DNA of 64,000 nucleotides from Aquibacillus rhizosphaerae (GTDB taxonomy: Bacteria > Bacillota > Bacilli > Bacillales > Amphibacillaceae). Location of the stretch: positions 1 through 64,000 of the forward strand of contig NZ_JASTZU010000032.1 in the NCBI RefSeq assembly GCF_030282825.1. The letters run 5' to 3'. The translations under genes were made by a program, and so were the position numbers. Positions 1 through 8,319 of the stretch are shown one piece after another (positions within the stretch are counted from its first letter, which is position 1; the number at the start of each line of letters is the position of its first letter). The notes under the pieces were generated by a model, which ran no database searches, was not told the DNA's origin, and saw only the letters and a program-made list of their open reading frames with translations.

Positions 1-170
1 GTTAGCTGAAGCCGTGCCCGTGGAAAGCGGAGTATTCTGCCCGAACGAAGTATTACAACTCAATCCCCATTGCAACAGAAAGAATTTTACAAATGCAAAG
101 AATACTTATTGCGGACTTTATATCAAGTTTGACGGTTATAAGCAACAATATTTAAAGAAAGCTAACACAA
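1..170 (+). repeat. Dispersed repeat family A, copy 1 (cut by window edge)
   Basis: The sequence begins inside a repeat unit. Bases 1-31 (gttagctgaagccgtgcc onward) match the reverse complement of 10808-10838 with few differences. The tail at about 100-126 (cttattgcggactttat onward) matches 11133-11155, and a looser version lies near 50540-50575. It carries no credible gene. It lies just past the gerM terminator, next to where rph would be expected in B. subtilis order. It resembles the GC-richer intergenic repeat common in Bacillaceae genomes, from memory only. Confidence 0.65.
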
Positions 171-197
171 AAAAAGAAAGGCTGGAAATATCCAGCC
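168..197 (-). terminator. gerM terminator
   Basis: Stem ggctgg...ccagcc (180-197), followed on the minus strand by a T-rich run (168-179), 13 bases after the gerM stop codon. Confidence 0.85.
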
Positions 198-209
198 TCC
201 TTGTCCACT

Positions 210-1322
210 TTATAAGCTTCCTGTTGGAACAAACATGTCTCTAGTTACAGGTTCTGAATAAGGTACCCCGTCTTCATTAAATACCTCTTCTAGATTTTCT
301 ACTTTTACATTTACTGCTTCAACTCCGGGTTGTTCTGTTAAAGTTAATACCAATGTCTCCATCACTTCATCAGATATAGACCCTTTTTCAACATTGTCCA
401 ATATATTCTCATTGAAGTTTAGCGTTAATGTACCATCTTTATATTCTGGTTCTTCTGTTACATTAATGCCAGTATTAAATACATTTAATACATCTAACTC
501 TAGGGATGGCCCCTCCATCAAAGCTTGTACAATTGATTGATATTCATTATCTTCTACTTCAACATGCTGTGTTACAGGTACATAATAAAACGTATCATTA
601 TGTTGAGCTGGATAGTAAAGCGTAACAGCTTTACTATCCATTAAATCTACTGACCCAGCTTGATGAATATTGATTCCATTTGCTCTGGAGTATCCTTCTG
701 AAATTGGTGTGCCATTTACCGGCATTTCTGTTTGTTCATGACCATTAATCCATAAATTTATTTTTTCCACATTCTCAAACTGCGTTAGCGTGAATGTCAT
801 TGCTTGAATAATTTTCTTTTCATCCTCAGGACGATATTCAGCAAACTCTTTTGATACATCCACTATTAATGTCCCGTCTTCTTTTATATTCAAACCTATT
901 ATTTCAGTACCTGAAGGAATAACTGCTTCAAACCCATCTGGTAATAATTCTGTTACTGGACCACCTTTAACTAAATATTCAAGAGCCTGAGTTGCAACTG
1001 CCTTGGAATCTTCTTTAGGTAATTCTAATGTTTGTGGTGCAACCATACCATTCGAATCAAGCAAGTATAGCTGTCTCTCCACAGTTTCAACTTCTTCAAC
1101 TGAATCTGATTCCTCTTGTTCAGAATCCATCTCATCTGTTTCTTCTGATTCCTCTGGTTCAGTCTCGCTTGTTTCTAGTTCTTCTACGTTATCTAAACTT
1201 GCATTCTCAGGCGCGTCTATCTCTTCTAATGTTTGTTCCCCTTGAAAAACACCACATCCAGATAGTAATAGTAGTGTTAAACTGATTAAACAAGTGAAAA
1301 TCCAAATTGAACTTCTCTTCAT
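210..1322 (-). CDS. gerM: Sporulation lipoprotein GerM
   Basis: A 370-residue lipoprotein with two GerMN domains (roughly residues 95-225 and 235-355). GerM family members work in the engulfing sporangium, where they support assembly of the SpoIIQ-SpoIIIA channel, and mutants are defective in sporulation and germination. The N-terminus is a lipoprotein signal with lipobox LSGC and lipidated Cys23. A very acidic, Glu/Ser-rich linker (about 37-85) separates the anchor from the domains. The start at 1322 is chosen because an aggaggg site (1329-1335) sits six bases upstream; the open frame runs 21 codons further but without a ribosome site. Usual family length is about 366 residues. It is followed by its own terminator and precedes murI as in B. 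subtilis. Confidence 0.93.
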   Translation of the reverse strand: MKRSSIWIFTCLISLTLLLLSGCGVFQGEQTLEEIDAPENASLDNVEELETSETEPEESEETDEMDSEQEESDSVEEVETVERQLYLLDSNGMVAPQTLELPKEDSKAVATQALEYLVKGGPVTELLPDGFEAVIPSGTEIIGLNIKEDGTLIVDVSKEFAEYRPEDEKKIIQAMTFTLTQFENVEKINLWINGHEQTEMPVNGTPISEGYSRANGINIHQAGSVDLMDSKAVTLYYPAQHNDTFYYVPVTQHVEVEDNEYQSIVQALMEGPSLELDVLNVFNTGINVTEEPEYKDGTLTLNFNENILDNVEKGSISDEVMETLVLTLTEQPGVEAVNVKVENLEEVFNEDGVPYSEPVTRDMFVPTGSL

Positions 1323-1596
1323 GCTTTTCCCTCCTACGATGGTTTGTACTACTATATATACGAGCTTTATATCAAAATAGACCATGCATGAAAAAGTTTT
1401 TATTTTTATAAATAAAGTTTTTACGTTCTAATGTGGATATTTAAACTTTCGATATTTTAATATACAATCATAGACTTTTTTTTATTTAATAATCTAATGT
1501 TGTTTTCGTCCTTATATGACCAAGATATTAAGTCACGCAAAGTAAGCAATGGAGTTTTACATGGCTGTTTCTGCATATTTTATAATTTCCTAACAA

Positions 1597-1624
1597 CAAA
1601 AAAAGCAAGCTAAACGTAGCTTAC
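1597..1624 (-). terminator. murI terminator
   Basis: Stem aagcta/tagctt (1607-1622) followed on the minus strand by seven or more T. It begins directly after the murI stop codon at 1626. Confidence 0.8.
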
Positions 1625-1625
1625 T

Positions 1626-2432
1626 CTAATCTTTTGATATATTAGCCTTCTCAACAAAATTTATCGATTGATCTAACCAAATTTTAGCTATTTTTTCAAA
1701 AACATCCAATCTCCCAGTAGTATAAAATTTGTGCTGTGGGACTCGCTCACCATTATAGAGCTTTTTATGATACCCCATGATCGTACTTACTTCTCGTGCT
1801 GTCTCTTCTCCAGAGGATATAATATGAACATGTTCTCCCATAACTTCTTGGATAATATCCCGAATAAGGGGATAATGTGTGCATCCAAGAATTAATGTAT
1901 CAATATGATTTTTATCCTTTAGTGGCTTAAGTGATTCATAAACTACTTTAAGAGCTTGTGAACCAGATAATATCCCGTCTTCCACCATTGGAACAAACCT
2001 GGGACACGCCCAATCATTAACTCTTATCTTAGAATTAATAATTTGTAGTGCCTTAGGATATGCTTTACTATTAATTGTGCCTTCCGTACCGATGACACCT
2101 ATACGCATGTTTTGAGACATTTTAATTGCTGCTCTTGCACCAGGTTGTATTACTCCAACCACTGGTATATCTAGTTTTTGACGAAGCTGTTCTAAAGTGA
2201 AAGCAGTTGCAGTATTACAAGCTACAACTAACATTTTTATATTCTTTTCCAATAAAAACTCAACCATTTCCCAAGTGTACTGAATTACTTCCTCTTTCGG
2301 TCTGGGACCATAAGGACATCTTAACGTATCACCAAGGTAAATCAATTGTTCTTTAGGTAATTGGCGCATTAGTTCACTCGCTACAGTAAGACCGCCAACT
2401 CCAGAGTCTATTACCCCTATCGGTTGATCCAT
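1626..2432 (-). CDS. murI: Glutamate racemase
   Basis: A 268-residue enzyme that makes D-glutamate for peptidoglycan in the cytoplasm. Both catalytic cysteines of the family are present: Cys72 in VVACNTAT and Cys184 in LGCTHYPL. The N-terminal [12 protein letters not shown] phosphate/substrate loop (residues 5-16) and CPYGPR (39-44) are intact. Length fits the family. The MarR-type gene ends 24 bases upstream, so the two are probably co-transcribed. In B. subtilis the gene at this position is racE, the essential racemase. Confidence 0.96.
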   Translation of the reverse strand: MDQPIGVIDSGVGGLTVASELMRQLPKEQLIYLGDTLRCPYGPRPKEEVIQYTWEMVEFLLEKNIKMLVVACNTATAFTLEQLRQKLDIPVVGVIQPGARAAIKMSQNMRIGVIGTEGTINSKAYPKALQIINSKIRVNDWACPRFVPMVEDGILSGSQALKVVYESLKPLKDKNHIDTLILGCTHYPLIRDIIQEVMGEHVHIISSGEETAREVSTIMGYHKKLYNGERVPQHKFYTTGRLDVFEKIAKIWLDQSINFVEKANISKD

Positions 2433-2456
2433 TGCAAACCCCTCTTTATCATGATG

Positions 2457-2909
2457 TTATTTCTCTCTGACTAGTTTCATTTGACCATGTAATAATGTAA
2501 GAATAGAATGAAGTACATCAATGTTGTCTGTGGAAACATTCTCTAGCACTTCACCTAAATAATCTTGACGCTTTCGAATTACTTCATGGATAATAACCTT
2601 ACCCTTATCCTGCAAATGAATTCGGACTACTCTACGATCTTTTGTATCCCGTTTTCTTTCGACTAATTCATTCTTTTCCATTCTATCCACGAGGTCAGTT
2701 GTTGTACTGAAAGCTAAGTTTATTTTATTCGATAACTCCCCAATTGTTAAATCCCCTTCTTCTAATAACCACTGTAATGCAATAAATTGAGGCATAGTAA
2801 TTGGATAGTTATCTAATATTTCTCTTCCTTTTTGTTTGATGATACCCGATATATACCTTAATTCCTTCTCAATTTCGGCAATAGTAGAAGTAGTTGTGAT
2901 TTTTGACAA
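2457..2909 (-). CDS. ysmB: MarR-family transcriptional regulator (YsmB-like)
   Basis: A 150-residue winged-helix repressor-type protein. The DNA-binding region is about residues 58-105: the helix-turn-helix LTIGELSNKINLAFSTTT is followed by the wing with DTKDRRVVRIHL, the MarR hallmark. The start is TTG (codons for MSKITT), supported by a gaggagg site about ten bases upstream; no ATG lies nearby in frame. Ligand and targets are unknown. It lies directly upstream of murI and may autoregulate: the sequence CACTTAAAT occurs twice, 18 bases apart, in its upstream region (2937-2963). Confidence 0.88.
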   Translation of the reverse strand: MSKITTTSTIAEIEKELRYISGIIKQKGREILDNYPITMPQFIALQWLLEEGDLTIGELSNKINLAFSTTTDLVDRMEKNELVERKRDTKDRRVVRIHLQDKGKVIIHEVIRKRQDYLGEVLENVSTDNIDVLHSILTLLHGQMKLVREK

Positions 2910-2936
2910 TTTATTTTGGCCTCCTCGTTACCTACG

Positions 2937-2963
2937 CACTTAAATATATTATTTCACTTAAAT
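2937..2963. promoter_or_regulatory. Direct repeat upstream of the MarR gene, possible operator
   Basis: CACTTAAAT at 2937-2945 and again at 2955-2963, a pitch of 18 bases, 28 bases before the start codon. The position suits an autoregulatory site, but MarR proteins usually bind inverted repeats, so this is tentative. Confidence 0.3.
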
Positions 2964-3165
2964 GCCTGTCAATATTTTTATGTTTAATAGACTTCTGAAC
3001 AGCCCTTTATTTTATTATCCTTCACAGCATCGTCAAAATAGGAAATAACCAAATAACCTTTATAAATTTAGTATATCTTTTAAATAGAGATATTGCATTT
3101 TATATATCTTTATTAGTCTTCAGTTAAACTATTTCAGAAGTTTAAATTAATTTTCTCGACAACTT

Positions 3166-3199
3166 AAAAAACCGACTTCCCAAAAGAAAGTCGGTTTTT
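3166..3199 (-). terminator. gerE terminator
   Basis: Stem accgactt/aagtcggt with flanking A and T runs on both sides, so it could work in either direction. It lies directly after the gerE stop codon. Confidence 0.85.
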
Positions 3200-3200
3200 A

Positions 3201-3425
3201 TTAGAGCTTAAGCTCCCCCATACGCAAGAGCTCTACTACAGCCTGTGAACGCCCCTTAACACCTAGCTTTTGCATCGCATTTGAAATGTGGTTTCGGACA
3301 GTCTTCTGTGATATAAATAATTCCTGGGCTATTTCCTTTGTTGTTTTATCCTGTACTAATAGCTCAAATACTTCTTTTTCACGTTTAGTTAATAGTTGCT
3401 TCGGCTTGTAGTCATTATCCTTCAA
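3201..3425 (-). CDS. gerE: Late mother-cell transcription factor GerE
   Basis: A 74-residue protein made almost only of a LuxR-type helix-turn-helix (about residues 12-68: LTKREKEVFELL, then TTKEIAQELFISQKTVRNHI). In B. subtilis GerE acts in the mother cell with sigma-K to switch on late coat genes and repress some early ones. Length equals the B. subtilis protein. The start is TTG, nine bases after a strong aaggagg; there is no ATG alternative. A sigma-K-like promoter is visible about 65 bases upstream. It sits between ysmA and ysmB, as in B. subtilis. Confidence 0.95.
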   Translation of the reverse strand: MKDNDYKPKQLLTKREKEVFELLVQDKTTKEIAQELFISQKTVRNHISNAMQKLGVKGRSQAVVELLRMGELKL

Positions 3426-3486
3426 GTCTTAACCCCTCCTTGCTGTCTTCAGAGCCGCATTATGAAGGGTATTTATTTAGTCATGA

Positions 3487-3516
3487 TATATTATGTATTC
3501 TAAAGGATATACGTGC
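3487..3516 (-). promoter_or_regulatory. Candidate sigma-K promoter of gerE
   Basis: On the minus strand CATAATATA (3487-3495) fits the sigma-K -10 pattern CATAnnnTA, with GCAC (3513-3516) 17 bases upstream as -35. gerE is sigma-K-dependent in B. subtilis. The short consensus makes chance matches easy. Confidence 0.45.
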
Positions 3517-3643
3517 TTACAAAATTCAAAAAGAGCTTAAATGCAGCACTCTTATATTCATTTAGTGAATTTGCTTTATCACTGCTTTATTTTTCCTTTG
3601 TATATATTTTAGCTTATTTTATATATACAAATAGTTGACAGAC

Positions 3644-4090
3644 CTAGAGTTTACTCAAACTTTTCTTCATCTCCTCGGAAAACGGTGTTGGCTTTCCTGA
3701 TTGTGGATTTATTTGCACCATTCTTCCTCTTCCAGTAATACATAATTGGTCATCTTGATTCTTTACTAAATAATGTATATCAAATGAAGTGGTGCCTATA
3801 TAGTGTAGCTTCACATAAAGCTGCAACAAATCACCAAAAAATATCTGTTTATGGTAATCACACTGAAGATCTGCAACAATAGGGATTGGTTTTGTCTTAT
3901 CAGTTAGTTCTAGAAACAATCCCGCTTTTTTTAAATATTGTATCCTTGCTTCCTCAAAATAAATGAATGCTGCTGTGTTATTAACGTGACCAAACATATC
4001 AGTTTCTTGGAACCTAGGAGTGATGGGTATTGAAAATGTAAATTCTTTTTGCCATTTATCTATATCATCTATATAATTTATTTTTTTCAT
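3644..4090 (-). CDS. ysmA: Acyl-CoA thioesterase, hotdog fold (YsmA-like)
   Basis: A 148-residue hotdog-fold protein of the 4-hydroxybenzoyl-CoA thioesterase group. The motif PRFQETDMFGHVNN (about residues 26-39) holds the family's catalytic Asp and substrate-binding His/Asn. The natural acyl-CoA substrate is unknown. The start at 4090 is preferred because gaggtgg lies just upstream; an ATG 21 codons earlier would place the N-terminus inside the sdhB terminator hairpin. It lies downstream of sdhCAB but is separated from it by that strong terminator. Confidence 0.85.
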   Translation of the reverse strand: MKKINYIDDIDKWQKEFTFSIPITPRFQETDMFGHVNNTAAFIYFEEARIQYLKKAGLFLELTDKTKPIPIVADLQCDYHKQIFFGDLLQLYVKLHYIGTTSFDIHYLVKNQDDQLCITGRGRMVQINPQSGKPTPFSEEMKKSLSKL

Positions 4091-4109
4091 AATCCACCTC
4101 ACAATATAA

Positions 4110-4147
4110 TCGTAAAAGAAGCCTTTACCACTAGGTAAAGGCTTCTT
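4110..4147 (-). terminator. sdhCAB terminator
   Basis: A perfect 14-bp stem (4116-4129 with 4134-4147, loop acta) followed on the minus strand by TTTTA, ten bases after the sdhB stop codon. Confidence 0.9.
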
Positions 4148-4156
4148 CCTCATTTA

Positions 4157-4918
4157 TTAATAAGCATAGTCACTTCCGAAGAAATTTTTAAATGATTGGA
4201 TATTTGTGTCTCGATTTAACGCTGCAATTGATGTAGTTAACGGGATGCCTTTTGGACATACTTGTACACAATTCTGTGAATTTCCACAACCTGCTAGCCC
4301 GCCTTCTTCCATCAATGCATCAAGCCGTTCACCCTTGTTCATTTCACCTGTCGGATGTGAGTTAAATAACCTAACTTGGGATAAAGCTGCTGGTCCAATA
4401 AACTCAGAGTCACTATTAACATTTGGACAAGCCTCTAAACAAACACCACAAGTCATACATTTTGATAATTCATAAGCCCATTGACGTTTCTTCTCTGGCA
4501 TACGCGGTCCGGGGCCTAAATCATGCGTGCCGTCAATAGGGATCCAAGCTTTAACCTTTTTCAGTGATTCGAACATACGACTTCTATCCACTGCTAAATC
4601 TCTCATAACAGGAAAAGTTGCCATTGGAGCTAACCTGATTGGCTGCTCTAGTTTATCAACTAAAGTCGAACACGATTGTCTTGGCTTTCCATTTATGATC
4701 ATGGAACAAGCGCCACAAACTTCTTCTAAACAATTAGACTCCCATGCAACTGGAGCTACTTTATCACCATTAGCGTTATAGGGATTCCGTTGAATTTCCA
4801 TTAACGCAGAAATAATATTCATATTTTCTCTATAGTTTACTTCAAATGTCTCCTCATAGGAAGAAGAATCTGGACTATCTTGACGTGTAATGATTAACTT
4901 TATCTTTTGATTAGCCAT
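4157..4918 (-). CDS. sdhB: Succinate dehydrogenase iron-sulfur subunit
   Basis: A 253-residue electron-transfer subunit of complex II, on the cytoplasmic face of the membrane. The plant-type 2Fe-2S ligands are in NCLEEVCGAC plus a later Cys (about residues 60-85). The C-terminal half has CMTCGVCLEACP and CGNSQNCVQVCP for the 4Fe-4S and 3Fe-4S centres. It passes electrons from the SdhA flavin to the SdhC haems and menaquinone. An agggggtaacg ribosome site precedes ATG. It is the last gene of sdhCAB, 15 bases after sdhA. Confidence 0.97.
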   Translation of the reverse strand: MANQKIKLIITRQDSPDSSSYEETFEVNYRENMNIISALMEIQRNPYNANGDKVAPVAWESNCLEEVCGACSMIINGKPRQSCSTLVDKLEQPIRLAPMATFPVMRDLAVDRSRMFESLKKVKAWIPIDGTHDLGPGPRMPEKKRQWAYELSKCMTCGVCLEACPNVNSDSEFIGPAALSQVRLFNSHPTGEMNKGERLDALMEEGGLAGCGNSQNCVQVCPKGIPLTTSIAALNRDTNIQSFKNFFGSDYAY

Positions 4919-4933
4919 TATTCGTTACCCCCT

Positions 4934-6685
4934 TTACTTTTTCTTACTGTAATCACGTTTCCTTGGCTCAATAAGCGAAACGTCTACGTCCTCATAAGAG
5001 AATATAGGAGAATTAGTTTCAGGATCAAATTTTGCTTTTGTTGTTTTCAAAAACTCTTCGTCATTACGTTCTGGGAATTCTGGCTTGTAATGCGCTCCGC
5101 GGCTTTCATTACGATTATATGCCCCAATAGTAATTACACGAGCAAGATGAATCATATTCTTCAACTGACGTGTAAACATAACACCTTGATTACTCCAACG
5201 TGAGGTATCATTAATATTTATATTTTCCCAGCGCTCAAGTAATTCTTGAAGTTTCTCATCTGTTTTTAATAATTTTTTATTATCGCGAACAACAGTCACA
5301 TTATCTGTCATCCACTCTCCTAACTCCTTATGAAGTTGAAATGCATTTTCTTCTCCATCCATATTCATTAACTGTTCAAAGTAATCTTGCTCTTCTTTTA
5401 ACTTCGTTTCAAAAAGAGAAGCAGGAACATCATCTATTGTTTTTTCTAACCCATCGATATACTTAATTGCATTAGGTCCAGCAACCATTCCACCATATAT
5501 AGATGATAGTAAAGAATTAGCCCCTAAACGATTTCCACCGTGTTGTGAATAATCACATTCACCAGCAGCAAAAATACCAGGAATATTCGTCATTTGATCG
5601 TAATCTACCCATATGCCGCCCATTGAATAATGAACTGCAGGGAATATCTTCATCGGTACCTTACGAGGATCTTCTCCAACGAATTTTTCATATATTTCAA
5701 TAATTCCACCTAGTTTTACATCTAGTTCTTTAGGATCTTTATGTGATAGATCCAAATAAACCATGTTCTCTCCATTGATACCAAGCTTTTGATTTACACA
5801 TACATCAAAGATTTCTCTTGTAGCAATGTCACGAGGTACAAGATTACCATAAGCAGGATATTTTTCCTCTAAGAAATACCAAGGTTCACCATCTTTATAA
5901 GTCCAAACTCGTCCACCTTCTCCACGTGCAGACTCACTCATTAGTCGCAGCTTATCATCACCTGGAATCGCCGTTGGATGGATTTGGATAAATTCACCAT
6001 TAGCATAAATACCGCCTTGCAGATATAACGCAGCAGCAGCTGATCCTGTGTTAATTACAGAATTTGTAGACTTACCAAAGATAATTCCTGGTCCACCAGT
6101 TGCTAATATAACTGCATCCGCTTTAAAATCTCTTATTTCATGGGATTGAATATTTTGTGCTATAATCCCACGTCCCGTACCCTCATCATCAATGATGGCA
6201 GAGATAAACTCCCAACCTTCATGTTTTGTAACAAGCCCATTCACTTCAGCACGTCTTACTTGTTCATCAAGTGCATACAATAATTGTTGACCTGTTGTTG
6301 CACCTGCATAGGCAGTCCGGTGATGCTGTGTACCACCAAAACGTCGGAAGTCTAGTAGACCTTCTGGTGTTCGGTTAAACATAACGCCCATACGATCTAA
6401 CATATGTATGATACCAGGCGCTGCATCACACATTGCTTTTACTGGTGGTTGATTCGCTAAGAAATCCCCACCATAGACAGTGTCATCGAAATGTTCCCAT
6501 GGTGAATCACCTTCACCCTTTGTATTAACTGCTCCATTGATTCCGCCTTGAGCACAAACAGAGTGAGAACGTTTTACAGGTACAATAGATAATAAATCAA
6601 CGTGCACACCTGCTTCTGCCGCTTTAATGGTTGCCATTAGGCCAGCCAGTCCACCGCCCACTACAACAATATTGCGATTACTCAT
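4934..6685 (-). CDS. sdhA: Succinate dehydrogenase flavoprotein subunit
   Basis: A 583-residue flavoprotein that oxidises succinate to fumarate. It has the Rossmann motif VVVGGGLAGLMA (residues 7-18) and RSHSVCAQGG with His41, the expected covalent FAD attachment site. The substrate-site stretches SARGEGGRVW and HYSMGGIW are present, as is the late RNESRGAHYKPEFP motif. Length fits the Bacillus type. It is transcribed between sdhC and sdhB. Confidence 0.97.
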   Translation of the reverse strand: MSNRNIVVVGGGLAGLMATIKAAEAGVHVDLLSIVPVKRSHSVCAQGGINGAVNTKGEGDSPWEHFDDTVYGGDFLANQPPVKAMCDAAPGIIHMLDRMGVMFNRTPEGLLDFRRFGGTQHHRTAYAGATTGQQLLYALDEQVRRAEVNGLVTKHEGWEFISAIIDDEGTGRGIIAQNIQSHEIRDFKADAVILATGGPGIIFGKSTNSVINTGSAAAALYLQGGIYANGEFIQIHPTAIPGDDKLRLMSESARGEGGRVWTYKDGEPWYFLEEKYPAYGNLVPRDIATREIFDVCVNQKLGINGENMVYLDLSHKDPKELDVKLGGIIEIYEKFVGEDPRKVPMKIFPAVHYSMGGIWVDYDQMTNIPGIFAAGECDYSQHGGNRLGANSLLSSIYGGMVAGPNAIKYIDGLEKTIDDVPASLFETKLKEEQDYFEQLMNMDGEENAFQLHKELGEWMTDNVTVVRDNKKLLKTDEKLQELLERWENININDTSRWSNQGVMFTRQLKNMIHLARVITIGAYNRNESRGAHYKPEFPERNDEEFLKTTKAKFDPETNSPIFSYEDVDVSLIEPRKRDYSKKK

Positions 6686-6734
6686 TCCTTGCTCACTCCC
6701 CTAGTTTAACTATCTATTAAATAACTTGATTTTT

Positions 6735-7355
6735 TTATACACCGTACGCAAATTTAATAAGTGTTCTAACACCAATATAAGTAACTGCAACAAATACTAA
6801 AAGTGTTGCATAAGTAGCTATTTTCTGAGATCGTGGTGTAACTGTTATTCCCCATGTTACAAGGAAGCTCCATAATCCATTTGCAAAATGGAAAGTTGTA
6901 GAAACCACACCTACGATATAAAACCAAAACATGAACGTACTAGATAATATACCTTCCATCAGACTATAATCTAGTTCTGCATTTCCCATACCAATTGCAA
7001 CTCTAGTTTCCCATACGTGCCATACAATGAATACTAACGTAACAATACCAGTTATACGTTGTAAAAAGAACATCCAATTTCTGAAAAAACCGTATCGTTT
7101 TACATTGTTTTTAGCAACGAAGACGATATAAACCCCTAGAATAGCATGGAACAAAATGGGAAGAAAGATAATAAACGTTTCTAGTAAAATCCGAAATGGT
7201 AAATCATGCATAAATCCAGCTGCTTTATTAAAACTTTCTTCGCCATATACAGCAAAATGGTTAATTACTAAGTGCTGAACTAAAAATACCCCTATCGGAA
7301 TTACCCCTAATAATGAGTGTAGTCTACGATAAAAAAATTCCCTATTCTCTGCCAT
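6735..7355 (-). CDS. sdhC: Succinate dehydrogenase cytochrome b558 membrane anchor
   Basis: A 206-residue membrane anchor with five predicted transmembrane segments, typical of the single-anchor, di-haem type in Bacillus complex II. Histidines at the start of helices (HSLLGVIPIGVFLVQHL, then HAILGVYIVF, WHVWETR and FHFANGLW) are positioned to bind two haems b. It hands electrons to menaquinone. It is the first gene of sdhCAB, with a gaggggggt ribosome site. About 63 bases upstream is a 12-bp palindrome that loosely resembles a CcpA site. Confidence 0.96.
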   Translation of the reverse strand: MAENREFFYRRLHSLLGVIPIGVFLVQHLVINHFAVYGEESFNKAAGFMHDLPFRILLETFIIFLPILFHAILGVYIVFVAKNNVKRYGFFRNWMFFLQRITGIVTLVFIVWHVWETRVAIGMGNAELDYSLMEGILSSTFMFWFYIVGVVSTTFHFANGLWSFLVTWGITVTPRSQKIATYATLLVFVAVTYIGVRTLIKFAYGV

Positions 7356-7415
7356 ACGTTACCCCCCTCAACAATATTCTAATTTTATTATTTCAATCCA
7401 TATACATATCCTGAT

Positions 7416-7430
7416 ATTAAAGCGCTTTAC
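7416..7430. promoter_or_regulatory. Palindrome upstream of sdhC, weak cre-like site
   Basis: TAAAGCGCTTTA (7418-7429) is a perfect 12-bp palindrome. Against WTGNAANCGNWNNCW it matches about seven of ten fixed positions. sdhCAB is catabolite-repressed in B. subtilis, so CcpA binding is plausible but not shown. Confidence 0.3.
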
Positions 7431-7685
7431 TTTATAGAAAAGCTACTTTATTTTAATAATTAGAAAAATGTATATTTTGTGACACAACTATTGTACTTCT
7501 ATCCGCGAAAAGCGTCAAGAAAACGAATTCTTGAAATTAGCACTTACAATCAATAAAACAAGTTGCATTGTCTTCTAATTCAAGCGATAATAACAAATAG
7601 ACTTAACCCTTATATCATTATAAAATAATTTTGTTTTATTCTAGTAATGTCCAATCTGTTACTGGTTTTTAGGAGGAGGCAAATT

Positions 7686-8120
7686 GTGCATAAAAATCTC
7701 GATAACATTGAGTTAATAGTGAATGAATTACATACATCAGGTGCTGGATACGATCTTATACGTTACGTATGTCTACCAGACCTCTTAGGAAAAGATGCTA
7801 ATACGATTTTATACGTACTAGGTAAAAATTTAGCAAGAAAGCTAGAATTAAAAACGGTTGAAGATATTATTGATTTTTTCCACAAAACTGGTTGGGGTGA
7901 CCTAAACCAGATTAAAGAAAAAAGAAGAGAGTATATTTTTGAATTAACTGGCGATGTAATTAAAAATAGATCTGAATCCGGTATACTTGATGAATATCGC
8001 ATAGAATCGGGATTCCTAGCAGAAGCGATGCAACAAATTAAATCAGCACAATGTGAATGTGTAGAGGAAATTAAAAAGAAAAAACATACGGTAGAGTTTC
8101 ATGTGATGTATTCAAGATAA
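7686..8120 (+). CDS. yslB: YslB family protein (DUF2507)
   Basis: A 144-residue soluble protein of the YslB/DUF2507 family, which is conserved in Bacilli beside sdhC. The fold is related to V4R/haem-NO-binding-like small-molecule domains, but no biochemical role is known to me. The GTG at 7686 is chosen because a strong taggaggagg lies six bases upstream; the upstream ATG at 7647 would put that site inside the gene. It is one of the few plus-strand genes here, divergent from sdhC and convergent with uvrC. Confidence 0.85.
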   Translation: MHKNLDNIELIVNELHTSGAGYDLIRYVCLPDLLGKDANTILYVLGKNLARKLELKTVEDIIDFFHKTGWGDLNQIKEKRREYIFELTGDVIKNRSESGILDEYRIESGFLAEAMQQIKSAQCECVEEIKKKKHTVEFHVMYSR

Positions 8121-8230
8121 TACTTGAATACATCTATACTTTCTTTAACTTCCCTATAATAAAAAATTGTCAAATTGCTTGCAAGTAATAACAAAAACGA
8201 ACTAGCAATAAAATCCATTCGTTAGGAATA

Positions 8231-8279
8231 TAAAAAAACAGACCTTATCAACATGGTGAGGTGGTCTGTTTCTTTTTTT
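8231..8279. terminator. Bidirectional terminator between yslB and uvrC
   Basis: Stem aaacagacc/ggtctgttt (8236-8244 with 8263-8271) with a T run after it on the plus strand and an A run before it. It can stop both converging genes. Confidence 0.85.
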
Positions 8280-8319
8280 GTTTTTTTATGATTTCATAGA
8301 ACTGTATAAATGACTAGGT

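Noticed and set aside
14-244. 76-codon plus-strand frame at the window start
   Set aside because: It lies in repeat family A and runs into the gerM terminator and 3' end. It has no ribosome site and no recognisable product.
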